Shown one piece after another: positions 14,206 through 20,735 of a stretch of 26,795 nt of DNA. Below the pieces are notes generated by a model. It was not told the origin of the DNA. It saw only the letters and a program-made list of their open reading frames with translations, and did not search any database. The position numbers and the translations under genes were made by a program. Numbering within the stretch: position 1 is the stretch's first letter; each line of letters begins with the position of its first letter. The DNA is from a virus, in IMG/VR virus record IMGVR_UViG_3300023180_000332, positions 1 to 26,795 of that record, one strand, 5' to 3'.

Positions 14206-14929
14206 TTTTGAGTTTATTATACAAAAATAGATAAAAATCCCAGATAGCTTGCTGATAGTTTTTAGGATCATGCAGTTTGTTTGTTGTATGGGCCTGGCCA
14301 TCAACTACATATACCAGAATAAACTTACCATTTCTAGGTTTAGGATAGATTCGGATTCCATTCTCATCGCACCATTTAAATGCTTTATAGTGATCCTCCT
14401 GGGTGTTTACTAATGGCTGTTTATATTGCTGTTTTCTAGGCATATCTTTTAGAATTTTAAATGTTTGTATTGGCTCCAATTCTTTATTAGGCACAAATAC
14501 TGTAGCGCCATGGCCATATTCTTTTAGTTTATGATTATTGTCTATGTATCCCCTGGTAGTATGTCCTATTATTTCTAGGGCATTATCCCTGTACCAGGTT
14601 AGTATATAATACTCAGCGTGTTTACGTTTATACTGAGTGACAGGAAACATTAGGTTTGGCTTGTTTTTACTATCAGAGCATTTTACCTGGATGCTATAGT
14701 CAAAATCAGTTCCATCATCACCTCCATAGGTAAAATATTCCATTTTTAAACCGCTGTATTTTTCAAATCCTATTTCTCCTAGAGCGCCTATGTAACCTCT
14801 ATGAACATGATCTTTATTTTTAAAAAAGTTTTGGCTATTTATTGTTTCATCAAAACCGACACTAGCGTGTCTGCCCACTGCTACAAACCTGGCCAATATG
14901 TGATCTCGCTGTGTTAGATTTATAATCAT
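14198..14929 (-). CDS. PD-(D/E)XK-like nuclease, unknown specificity
   Basis: A 243-residue protein with a restriction-endonuclease-like core in the first third: G-A-L-G-E52-I-G-F-E-K-Y, then G-T-D75-F-D, then S-I-Q81-V-K83-C. This gives the E...D...Q-x-K layout of PD-(D/E)XK enzymes. The remainder is rich in aromatic and basic residues, including A-E-Y-Y-I-L-T-W-Y. A possible role is resolving or trimming branched DNA before packaging, or attack on competing DNA. It lies between the primase-helicase and the terminase genes, starting one base before the former's stop. I do not recognise a named family. Confidence 0.72.
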   Translation of the reverse strand: MIINLTQRDHILARFVAVGRHASVGFDETINSQNFFKNKDHVHRGYIGALGEIGFEKYSGLKMEYFTYGGDDGTDFDYSIQVKCSDSKNKPNLMFPVTQYKRKHAEYYILTWYRDNALEIIGHTTRGYIDNNHKLKEYGHGATVFVPNKELEPIQTFKILKDMPRKQQYKQPLVNTQEDHYKAFKWCDENGIRIYPKPRNGKFILVYVVDGQAHTTNKLHDPKNYQQAIWDFYLFLYNKLKND

Positions 14930-14930
14930 A

Positions 14931-16610
14931 CTAAAAAGGAACCTGGTCCCTCACTACTGTGAATCTCTGTTTTTTCTCATCTATTGTTTTATATACTCCG
15001 CCATATTTAAAGTCTGGAGCTACTGTAAAGCTACCCTGTTGCCCATTCTCTTTACGTTTTACTTTCTGAATATGTATCTGGACAGCATCTGATTTAAATT
15101 GCGTTATTTCTCCAAGGCTCCTAAATACTGTGATACAGTTAAACGCCTTGTTAAAAAAGTCACTTGAGCCAGAAATATCATAAGGAGTAGGCACTTTGTA
15201 ATTACCATTGTCATTAGATTCCATTTTTCTAGGGTGTGCTACTAGAAATAAATGCGTTTTAGTCTGCTGACAAAACTGGGTAATTTTAGAAAGCATTAAA
15301 CCTACATAGGAATGGTCACGCTGTGCTGAGTGATCTAACATATTCCAGGGATCAATCACTAATAAATTAACTCCCTTTTGAAAAACTAAATCTTTAAAAG
15401 CATCTAATATGCCATCTAAAGTGAGGTTTTTCAAGTCAATTTTAATAAAATAAAAATGCTCCTCAATAAAGTTTTTAGTTTTATTTAGATCCTCATTAGT
15501 GCAATTACGCTCATTTAGCTTATTAGCCAGGCGTTTTATATGTCCCTCATAGGGAAATGACTCTGGAGCAAAGAAAGCAGTTCTATGCCCATATTTGACT
15601 GCCATATTACAGGCAATCTGATCGACTACATCTGATTTACCAGAGTTTGGTATTCCTGTGACTACAGTCCAAGATCCCTCAAAATCGACCTTAAAATAAT
15701 CATCGCTATCACCCAGAGCAATGCTGTAATTTTTAATCCCATAATCATTATAATTTAAAACATCTTTCCAAATATCATCAATATTTACCACTCCCTCTAG
15801 TGGAAAGTGTTTAGCTGTCTTTAAAATTGTTCTAAGTACCTCAGCACCTTTTTCTACTAAAACCTCATTAGCATCCTTAAAATCGCCAAATTCGATATAC
15901 TTACATCTGTACTGACCAAACCTCCTGGCTAATTCATTTCTAAGGGCCAAACCAGGCTGATCATTATCAGTACAGAGAATAATTTCCTCTTTGTCTTTAA
16001 AAAACTCCCAGCAGTTATCTAAATACTCTAGCCTCTGATTGCCTTTAGATGCTCCATTTGGCACTGAGCAAACAGAATAAACACCAGCCTCATGTAATGA
16101 CAGTGCATCTAATTCACCCTCTACTATGTATATTTTATCCATTGTGCTGATATTATCTAATCCATAAAAGATTAATTCAGCTCCAGATACCATTTTAAAA
16201 TTTTTTTCGCCATCTCTGTATTTACAGTTGATCAGCTGGCCCTCTCTGTAGTAATTAAAATTTATTGCTTTACGTTTTTTTTGGACCTGGGGAAAATATT
16301 CTATTGACTCACCTACTTTCCAATGGCTTAAAGTAGCCTCAGAAATACCTCGTTTGTTAAACCAGGAAATAGTCCTATCTGATAACTCAGTTTTTATCTC
16401 TGGTGGCTTTACATATTCCTTTTTCTCTTTGAATTGTACATTTCCACTCCAGCCACAGTTGTGACAATTATAAAAACCTTTTTGAATGTTTATAGATAGG
16501 CAAGGATCTTTTTTGTTTTTTCTCGTTTGTGAGCATTGCGGACAAAGTACCTTTTGCTCTATGGCGTTTCCTTTCGGAATGATACCAATGTTTAAAAATT
16601 CATTTATCAT
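14931..16610 (-). CDS. Primase-helicase (T7 gp4 / TWINKLE-like)
   Basis: A 559-residue replicative primase-helicase. The N-terminal zinc module uses C23-P-Q-C26 and C49-H-N-C52. The TOPRIM primase core includes Y-I-V-E164-G-E-L-D168-A-L-S and L-C-T-D215-N-D217-Q-P-G. The helicase domain has Walker A G-I-P-N-S-G-K325-S, Walker B L-L-V-I-D420-P-W-N, and a basic segment K-V-K-R-K in the arginine-finger region. It would unwind the fork and make primers for a host polymerase, since no phage polymerase is seen. It overlaps the initiator gene by 11 bases and probably cooperates with it at the internal origin. Confidence 0.92.
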   Translation of the reverse strand: MINEFLNIGIIPKGNAIEQKVLCPQCSQTRKNKKDPCLSINIQKGFYNCHNCGWSGNVQFKEKKEYVKPPEIKTELSDRTISWFNKRGISEATLSHWKVGESIEYFPQVQKKRKAINFNYYREGQLINCKYRDGEKNFKMVSGAELIFYGLDNISTMDKIYIVEGELDALSLHEAGVYSVCSVPNGASKGNQRLEYLDNCWEFFKDKEEIILCTDNDQPGLALRNELARRFGQYRCKYIEFGDFKDANEVLVEKGAEVLRTILKTAKHFPLEGVVNIDDIWKDVLNYNDYGIKNYSIALGDSDDYFKVDFEGSWTVVTGIPNSGKSDVVDQIACNMAVKYGHRTAFFAPESFPYEGHIKRLANKLNERNCTNEDLNKTKNFIEEHFYFIKIDLKNLTLDGILDAFKDLVFQKGVNLLVIDPWNMLDHSAQRDHSYVGLMLSKITQFCQQTKTHLFLVAHPRKMESNDNGNYKVPTPYDISGSSDFFNKAFNCITVFRSLGEITQFKSDAVQIHIQKVKRKENGQQGSFTVAPDFKYGGVYKTIDEKKQRFTVVRDQVPF

Positions 16611-17319
16611 TATTTTGTTTGTTTGCTAGTAGGCTAAATTCATCCCCTCCGAATTGTAATTTAAATTGATCAATTCTGCGGAGTCCAGATTTAGAGTTTG
16701 TTTTTCTTAGGGAAAGTAATCCAAAATTTACACCTTTCCAAAAAGTATCTTGTTTGGCTTTTTTAATTAAGTAGTAAAGCTGTCTGGGATTTACTTTGTC
16801 TTTTTGATCAGCTAACCTAATTACATTTAGCCAGTCAACTTTTATTTTAGTGTCTTTTGGATGAAATTCCTCTGGAAATAAATTTAAAATATGCTCATAG
16901 GCGTTTAGATAAAAATCAGAGAAATCTGACACTTTTTTAAAAGTGGCACTATTATTAATTGTATTATTATTATTATTATTTATATTATTATAGGGTTTAA
17001 ACTTTTCTTTAACCCCCCCTTTAACTTTTCTTTGTACCCCCTTAAACTTTTCTTTAACCCCTATTAGGTAGATTTCACGCTTTCCACCCTGGTTTATTTG
17101 TGTTCTGATTAGCGCCTCATCAATCAGCTGAGATACCCATTTTGAAACAGATACCTCACTAACATTATATAGGTCTGCAAAATATTTATTAGTGGCCCAG
17201 CACATTCCTTTTTTATTAGATAGCGCTGTGATTTCACCATATAGGAGCTTGGAATTAGCGGTGAGTTTGTCATTATACCTAACCTCCGCTGGTATTATCG
17301 CATAATAGTTTGGTCTCAT
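16600..17319 (-). CDS. Replication initiator, winged-helix, with an internal origin
   Basis: A 239-residue protein. Residues about 15-95 form a helix_turn_helix / winged-helix domain (R-Y-N-D-K-L-x-x-N-S-K-L-L-Y-G-E-I, then W-A-T-N-K-Y-F-A, then V-S-K-W-V-S). A low-complexity linker follows, with three copies of a K-F-K or K-V-K peptide and an Asn-rich stretch of N-N-I-N-N-N-N. The C-terminal half, about 130-239, is helical and resembles the DnaD or phage replisome organiser C-terminus, a likely helicase-loading platform. The linker coincides with DNA repeats (see the origin entry). It works with the adjacent primase-helicase. Confidence 0.85.
   Translation of the reverse strand: MRPNYYAIIPAEVRYNDKLTANSKLLYGEITALSNKKGMCWATNKYFADLYNVSEVSVSKWVSQLIDEALIRTQINQGGKREIYLIGVKEKFKGVQRKVKGGVKEKFKPYNNINNNNNNTINNSATFKKVSDFSDFYLNAYEHILNLFPEEFHPKDTKIKVDWLNVIRLADQKDKVNPRQLYYLIKKAKQDTFWKGVNFGLLSLRKTNSKSGLRRIDQFKLQFGGDEFSLLANKQNNDK
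16951..17061. other. Candidate replication origin inside the initiator gene
   Basis: Three near-identical 21-base direct repeats (16996-17061) sit next to a very A+T-rich tract with AAT/ATT repeats (16951-16994) and a 6-bp inverted repeat ACTTTT / AAAAGT (16931-16944). Iterons plus an AT-rich unwinding element inside the initiator gene is the arrangement of the lambda O gene. The repeats encode the flexible linker between the DNA-binding and C-terminal domains, so they are free to evolve as binding sites. The origin call is inferred from structure and context. Confidence 0.6.
16996..17061. repeat. Three iteron-like direct repeats
   Basis: On the plus strand the common core ACTTTTCTTT occurs at 17001-17010, 17024-17033 and 17046-17055, each followed by AACCCC or GTACCCC. 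The spacings are 23 and 22 bases, close to two helical turns, so a bound protein would be placed on one face of the DNA. Copies differ at a few positions only. They probably bind the initiator encoded around them. Confidence 0.75.
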
Positions 17320-17323
17320 TTGT

Positions 17324-17575
17324 TTAAGCCTTTTCCAGTAAATTCTTTATTTGGTCACAAAATGTACGAATATCGCCAAAGATTCTTTGAAACTCCGCCA
17401 GAGTAATTTTGTTGTCATCAAATAATTCCCATAATACCTCAATGAGTAGATCATACTCAGCTCTAGTCATTGTCCCCACATATTCATAGCGCACCGATAC
17501 ATCACTAACTGTAGTGGTAGTACGCCACATACGTTGATCTATTTCGTTCCAGTAAACATTTCTATAGTCACTCAT
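17324..17575 (-). CDS. 83-residue protein in the replication cluster, unknown
   Basis: A small protein whose start overlaps the VRR-NUC gene by eight bases and which ends four bases before the initiator start. The N-terminal half is polar with several aromatic residues (Y-R-N-V-Y-W-N-E, then M-W-R-T-T-T-T). The C-terminal half is helical and acidic, with L-I-E-V-L-W-E-L-F-D-D and I-F-G-D-I-R-T-F. I do not recognise a family. Its location between the VRR-NUC and initiator genes points to a replication or recombination role, which is inference only. Confidence 0.75.
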   Translation of the reverse strand: MSDYRNVYWNEIDQRMWRTTTTVSDVSVRYEYVGTMTRAEYDLLIEVLWELFDDNKITLAEFQRIFGDIRTFCDQIKNLLEKA

Positions 17576-17942
17576 GACTCATGTATTTATCTATTATTTC
17601 TTTTGCTTTCTCAAAGGAATTGCACCACTGCGCATCCCAGGAGGCGTTTTTAAGCCTCTCTAAGCAATTTAATTGGTTTTCTGTAGGTTTGTTATACCCT
17701 ACCTTTAATTCAAGCGCTAAACCGCTGTATTTGCCTTTAGGAGCAAATATCATTAAATCTGGTACTCCAGCAACCCCTCCTAAATATTTAAACTTATAGC
17801 GCTCAAATGGTGAGCGTTTACCCTCATTAGGTACATGAATAGCAAAGGTGCCTGGATACTGCATTTTAATGTAGTTTATAACGCTGTTTTGTAGCCTGTC
17901 CTCTTTGGTTAAATATTTGTCGAATGGATTTGTTCTGGCCAT
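17568..17942 (-). CDS. VRR-NUC domain nuclease
   Basis: A 124-residue stand-alone VRR-NUC protein (PF08774), a PD-(D/E)XK-type structure-specific nuclease. Motifs: E14 in the first helix, H-V-P-N-E40-G, G-V-P61-D62-L-M-I, L-A-L-E78-L-K80-V and Q90 in the next helix. In phages such proteins are associated with processing branched intermediates during replication, often acting like Holliday-junction resolvases. Its start lies inside the end of the DnaA-like gene (77-base overlap), and its stop overlaps the next gene by eight bases. Confidence 0.9.
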   Translation of the reverse strand: MARTNPFDKYLTKEDRLQNSVINYIKMQYPGTFAIHVPNEGKRSPFERYKFKYLGGVAGVPDLMIFAPKGKYSGLALELKVGYNKPTENQLNCLERLKNASWDAQWCNSFEKAKEIIDKYMSHE

Positions 17943-18288
17943 ATCTAAATCTACCTGGATGAATATACCTCGGAGTCACAAATAAATTCTTTTTGTACTT
18001 TTCCGAGTTTTTTATTTCTAGTTTCCTCCTCAAATTTAGATATTTAGCATTAAATTCCTTGTCTATAGCACAAATATCTTTGCAGCTGTTAATTGCAAAT
18101 AAAGCTGTAGCGTGATCTCTACCCATAGATGCGCCTAACTTATAAAGGCCATGAGTAGTAAATTCTCTAGCTAACCTAAAATACAAACGCCTGGCATCTA
18201 CTAAATTCCTACGCCTAGATTTTACATTAATTTTGAATCCAAAATGATCCTCAACAACATTTTGTATCATGTATAATTCTAATCTCAT
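17866..18288 (-). CDS. Stand-alone DnaA domain IV-like DNA-binding protein
   Basis: A 140-residue protein resembling the C-terminal DNA-binding domain of DnaA (PF08299). The N-terminal helix V-V-E-D-H-F-G-F and S-R-R-R-N-L-V-D-A-R-R-L-Y-F-R-L-A precede the family signature, G-A-S-M-G-R57-D-H-A-T-A-L-F-A-I at residues 52-66, with the R-D-H-A-T core intact. There is no AAA+ ATPase domain. The remaining C-terminal part is basic and unstructured. It might bind DnaA-box-like sites in the phage origin or compete with host DnaA. It lies directly downstream of the exonuclease gene and shares 77 bases with the nuclease gene. Confidence 0.85.
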   Translation of the reverse strand: MRLELYMIQNVVEDHFGFKINVKSRRRNLVDARRLYFRLAREFTTHGLYKLGASMGRDHATALFAINSCKDICAIDKEFNAKYLNLRRKLEIKNSEKYKKNLFVTPRYIHPGRFRYGQNKSIRQIFNQRGQATKQRYKLH

Positions 18289-18290
18289 AG

Positions 18291-19061
18291 CTATAATATT
18301 AGTGCGCCATCCTCAGCATAACCAGCAGCAGTATATCCTTTTACTATTCCACTTGTCAAATAAAATTTCCAGTCATTTAGTGCCATATTATATGCCTGTC
18401 GGCCTAGCTTAATCATATCCTCATCCATAGCATATACCTCTACACTGTATGGGTAATTTGTTTCTACTGTTATAAATCTAAAATTCTCTGGAGGAAAGCC
18501 TAGCATATCAGAATAAAAAACTGCCTGGAGGTGATAGGCATATTTGTATAAATCCCTCCTAAAGGCTACAGGCGAATTATCCTGGCAAGTTTTGACATCA
18601 CCGATCCAATTATCGCCAAATACATCTGGCCGCACTCTTATAGCTATGTCATTGACAGTTCCATAATGCGACAGCTCCACAGTTCCAGTACAGTATTTTT
18701 GCGCCAAATCATGCTGCTTAAAGTTGTACATAATACCAGAGATGATGTCCATATCAGTGTCCCTAAGTTGTTTGCGATCCCCAGCTAGCTTTTCGTGCTT
18801 TGCTTTTATTTGCTTTCCCTCTTTTGTGCGCCCATCATATTTAGGCATTAAATAATAGTCCTGGTCAAATTGTTTTTGGCCCTCTAGCATGATCGTATGG
18901 ACAGCTGTGCCTAATGCCATTGCTGGCGATTCTGTAAACTTTGCTGACAAAAAATGTTTTACTGATTTCTTATAAATCATTTTTAGTCCACTCGCTGAGA
19001 TTGAGTCATGTGAGTGATACTCAGCATTGGTGTCCTGTTTAGTATTTAATGTTATTTTCAT
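18291..19061 (-). CDS. RecE-like 5'-3' exonuclease (PD-(D/E)XK)
   Basis: A 256-residue protein matching the exodeoxyribonuclease VIII / PDDEXK_1-type phage family (PF12684-like). An N-terminal G-T-A-V-H55-T region is followed by V-E129-L, R-V-R-P-D146, and I-G-D155-V-K157-T, with Y-A-Y-H-L-Q179 in the following helix (the Q-x-x-x-Y motif of RecB-type nucleases). Such enzymes resect double-strand ends to give 3' single-stranded tails for an annealing protein. The annealing-protein candidate and an SSB-like gene lie just upstream. Together they resemble a Red/RecET-type recombination module. Confidence 0.87.
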   Translation of the reverse strand: MKITLNTKQDTNAEYHSHDSISASGLKMIYKKSVKHFLSAKFTESPAMALGTAVHTIMLEGQKQFDQDYYLMPKYDGRTKEGKQIKAKHEKLAGDRKQLRDTDMDIISGIMYNFKQHDLAQKYCTGTVELSHYGTVNDIAIRVRPDVFGDNWIGDVKTCQDNSPVAFRRDLYKYAYHLQAVFYSDMLGFPPENFRFITVETNYPYSVEVYAMDEDMIKLGRQAYNMALNDWKFYLTSGIVKGYTAAGYAEDGALIL

Positions 19062-19224
19062 TTAATTTGGTTTTTAAGTATGTTAGTTCGCCTCTGAGCA
19101 TTGTTACCTCATTGCGACTATTTGCTAAGTATTCTAACAATACAGTAATTCGCTCCTCCATGAATCTTTTATCATCCTCTGGAGTGCTATCGTATAAATC
19201 CGCTGGTGTGAATTGCTCTGGCAT
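19039..19224 (-). CDS. 61-residue helical protein upstream of the exonuclease, unknown
   Basis: This short protein has an N-terminal segment (P-E-Q-F-T-P-A-D-L-Y-D-S-T-P-E-D-D) and a long charged helix to the end with heptad-like Leu and Val positions, which suggests coiled-coil dimerisation. It overlaps the exonuclease start by 23 bases, so both are probably translated together. It follows a transcription terminator, so a promoter is needed, but none is clear. Role unknown. An accessory of the recombination genes is plausible from context. Confidence 0.6.
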   Translation of the reverse strand: MPEQFTPADLYDSTPEDDKRFMEERITVLLEYLANSRNEVTMLRGELTYLKTKLNENNIKY

Positions 19225-19253
19225 AACTGATAATTTATTGCATTTTTGTTATA

Positions 19254-19285
19254 AAAAATTAAGGGCAACCCTTTCGAGCTGCCCT
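19254..19285 (-). terminator. Rho-independent terminator after the SSB gene
   Basis: On the minus strand AGGGCA pairs with TGCCCT (six pairs) around a 12-base loop, followed by TAATTTTTT. It lies seven bases beyond the SSB-like stop and about 30 bases upstream of the next gene's ATG. It would limit transcription from the HTH-annealing-SSB unit into the nuclease and replication genes unless read through. Confidence 0.7.
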
Positions 19286-19291
19286 ATTTAA

Positions 19292-19564
19292 TTAAAATGG
19301 TAGATCATCATCCTGTGCTACAGGGTTGACTTGTTTTTTTATAGTTTCTACCTCGCCATTTGGCTCCCATTGATTTAATTCAATGTACTGCTTTCCGCTT
19401 TTAGCGGTTAAAATATCCAGGTTAACCCAGCCATTTTTAGCGTTTTTCTGTAAAAATGTTACAGCATCATCAACTTTTACACTGATGTTTCCTACTACAA
19501 AGTCTGGCGCTCCAGCTCTACGTTTAAAGCTGAATCCATCTGCAAAAACTTTCTCTTGTGTCAT
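19292..19564 (-). CDS. Single-stranded DNA-binding protein-like
   Basis: A 90-residue protein ending in Q-D-D-D-L-P-F. An acidic tail ending in -D-D-x-P-F is the hallmark of SSB proteins, where it recruits partner enzymes. The preceding part (F-A-D-G-F-S-F-K-R, F-V-V-G-N-I-S-V-K-V, W-V-N-L-D-I-L-T-A-K-S-G-K-Q-Y-I-E-L-N) has the beta-rich, aromatic pattern of a minimal OB fold. It is smaller than the cellular SSB fold. It lies between the annealing-protein candidate and the terminator, so it is probably the SSB of this phage's recombination module. Confidence 0.78.
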   Translation of the reverse strand: MTQEKVFADGFSFKRRAGAPDFVVGNISVKVDDAVTFLQKNAKNGWVNLDILTAKSGKQYIELNQWEPNGEVETIKKQVNPVAQDDDLPF

Positions 19565-20076
19565 AATTTAAATTTATTTAATATTTGATTTTTGTACTCA
19601 GTTTTCATTTGGTAGTCAGCGAGTACTTTTTCTGACTGTTTTTTAGTGCCTTTTTCTAAAAGCAGTTTTAACTCAGTTTCTTTAAGCCAGGGCCGCTCAT
19701 CTTTTTTCTGGTTAGCTATTGCATTAGATACCTCCTCAGCTGATGCTACAGATGTATCAATACCTATTCCTAAAAGTCCTAATGCTCTACCTATTGCTGA
19801 TGTTTCACAGTTCTCGATAAATGATGTTTTATTTATGTAGCTGCTGCCCATATACTCCTCAGCGTGACCAGTTGCTCTGATCATTTTATTTTCATCAAAG
19901 ATTACAGCTCTAAACTGCACCAGGCGATCCTTTTTTGTTTGGCACACCTCATCTTTAATTTTGATAGTTTCGATTCCCCATTTCTCGTATTTTTTCTGGG
20001 AATGAAAATAGCTAATGCGTTCATTGACCTGGACATACTCTTTGCCCTTAATGTTAATTGTTGGTAGTTTACTCAT
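19561..20076 (-). CDS. Putative single-strand annealing recombinase
   Basis: This 171-residue protein has a core with Y-F-H-S-Q-K-K-Y, F-R-A-V-I-F-D and the segment E-N-C-E-T-S-A-I-G-R-A-L-G-L-L-G-I-G. That last pattern is shared by phage proteins in annealing and recombination cassettes, including Rad52/ERF-like groups, though I cannot say which. The C-terminal third is charged and helical. Genes of this class sit beside a 5'-3' exonuclease and an SSB, as here. The starting ATG overlaps the HTH stop by four bases. A DNA-binding role is likely. The specific recombinase family is uncertain. Confidence 0.55.
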   Translation of the reverse strand: MSKLPTINIKGKEYVQVNERISYFHSQKKYEKWGIETIKIKDEVCQTKKDRLVQFRAVIFDENKMIRATGHAEEYMGSSYINKTSFIENCETSAIGRALGLLGIGIDTSVASAEEVSNAIANQKKDERPWLKETELKLLLEKGTKKQSEKVLADYQMKTEYKNQILNKFKL

Positions 20077-20264
20077 AATTCTAGGTTATTTAAGTTTAGT
20101 TTTAATTCTTTGAGCTTAATCAGCTCTGCATAAGTAAAGCGCCCAGGATCCTGGAGTTTTCTCTTTAGCGTTTCATAGGAAAATCCTAAATGATCCGCCA
20201 CATCTAACCTCCTAAGTCCTAGGCGTTTTATCTCGTTTACAAATTCTAATTCTAGGTTATTCAT
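20073..20264 (-). CDS. Small helix-turn-helix protein, possible regulator
   Basis: A 63-residue protein whose central part, L-R-R-L-D-V-A-D-H-L-G-F-S-Y-E-T-L-K-R-K-L, fits a helix-turn-helix motif of the XRE or Fis-like type. The recognition helix would be S-Y-E-T-L-K-R-K-L. It is small for a repressor with a sensor domain, so it probably acts as a simple DNA binder or subunit. It heads the HTH-annealing-SSB unit, and a strong terminator lies just upstream of its start. The 15-base direct repeats at its beginning and end may be binding sites or a trace of duplication. Confidence 0.65.
   Translation of the reverse strand: MNNLELEFVNEIKRLGLRRLDVADHLGFSYETLKRKLQDPGRFTYAELIKLKELKLNLNNLEL
20076..20090. 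repeat. 15-base direct repeat, copy 1
   Basis: The sequence TAATTCTAGGTTATT on the plus strand at 20076-20090 is identical to 20247-20261, 171 bases away. The two copies flank the HTH gene and encode N-N-L-E-L near its N-terminus and C-terminus. Confidence 0.75.
20247..20261. repeat. 15-base direct repeat, copy 2
   Basis: Identical to 20076-20090. It overlaps codons 2-6 of the HTH gene, just after its ATG. Confidence 0.75.
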
Positions 20265-20267
20265 ATA

Positions 20268-20295
20268 TAAAAAATGTAGGGGAGTTGCCTCCCCT
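20268..20295 (-). terminator. Rho-independent terminator with GCAA tetraloop, just before the HTH gene
   Basis: On the minus strand AGGGGAG pairs with CTCCCCT (seven pairs) around the GNRA tetraloop GCAA, followed by ACATTTTTT. It lies seven bases downstream of the stop of the 95-residue gene. The HTH ATG is only about four bases beyond the T-run, so expression of that unit probably depends on read-through or a promoter overlapping the hairpin. Confidence 0.85.
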
Positions 20296-20301
20296 GGGTT
20301 A

Positions 20302-20589
20302 TTATTTACCTACTATTTTTAATCTATTATTAATAAAATCAGCTTTATAATTTAATTTACTGAAATAAATAGCATCATCTAAAAATTCTTTTAACATATA
20401 GGTGCCATCAGATGATCCAAAACCTTGATCAGAATTTCTATAGTCATCAGTCCAATCTATAGCTATTGATGTAGCTATTTTAATCAAATCTTTTTCATTG
20501 ATTTGAGATTTAATCTGCGACCAATTATCCATTGATTCAGCTCTAAATATTAATGTTTCTGGCTCTACTAAAAAATTGTAATCTATCAT
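20302..20589 (-). CDS. 95-residue protein, first gene of the early region, unknown
   Basis: A mixed alpha/beta protein with acidic stretches (E-P-E-T-L-I-F-R-A-E-S-M-D-N-W, then A-I-D-W-T-D-D-Y-R-N-S-D-Q-G-F-G-S-S-D). No motif is recognised. The gene is flanked by a terminator on each side, and its upstream gap contains a 29-base block shared with the promoter-operator region of the small-gene island. Standing alone behind a regulatory motif suggests an early or regulated gene, but its function is unknown. Confidence 0.7.
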   Translation of the reverse strand: MIDYNFLVEPETLIFRAESMDNWSQIKSQINEKDLIKIATSIAIDWTDDYRNSDQGFGSSDGTYMLKEFLDDAIYFSKLNYKADFINNRLKIVGK

Positions 20590-20633
20590 AATTTCTGGTT
20601 TGTTATTGTTTTACTCTGTAAAATTACTCAAAT

Positions 20634-20662
20634 ATTTGGAATTTCCTAATATATGTGGAAAT
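20634..20662 (-). promoter_or_regulatory. Operator-like motif shared with the small-gene island
   Basis: This 29-base block matches 6616-6644 at 26 of 29 positions. It contains the partial palindrome TTTGGAATTTCCTAA and the -7-like TATATTAG (minus strand), but no clear -33 element. It lies about 45 bases upstream of the 95-residue gene. A common phage regulator acting on both units is the simplest reading. Confidence 0.55.
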
Positions 20663-20667
20663 ATTTT

Positions 20668-20707
20668 TAAAAAAAATCCCCATTCAAGTCGAAACTATCC
20701 TGGGGAT
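20668..20707 (-). terminator. Rho-independent terminator after the tail module
   Basis: On the minus strand ATCCCC pairs with GGGGAT around an internal mini-hairpin (AGT-TTCG-ACT), followed by a T-run of eight. It lies 28 bases after the stop of the large tail protein. It ends late-gene transcription before the early region. Confidence 0.75.
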
Positions 20708-20735
20708 CAGCAAACAAAAGGGAATTGTTAAACTG

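Noticed and set aside
14206-14304. Upstream in-frame extension of the 44-residue gene to 14304
   Set aside because: It would overlap about 100 bases of the nuclease gene. The ATG at 14205 gives a normal short overlap.
16951-16994. Microsatellite-like ATT repeat considered as a plain low-complexity tract or CRISPR-like array
   Set aside because: Repeat units are three bases with no spacers, so it is not CRISPR. It is reported instead as the probable AT-rich part of the origin.
20073-20264. HTH protein as a CI-type lysogeny repressor
   Set aside because: It is only 63 residues, has no dimerisation or peptidase domain, and no integrase, excisionase or divergent cro-like gene is present.
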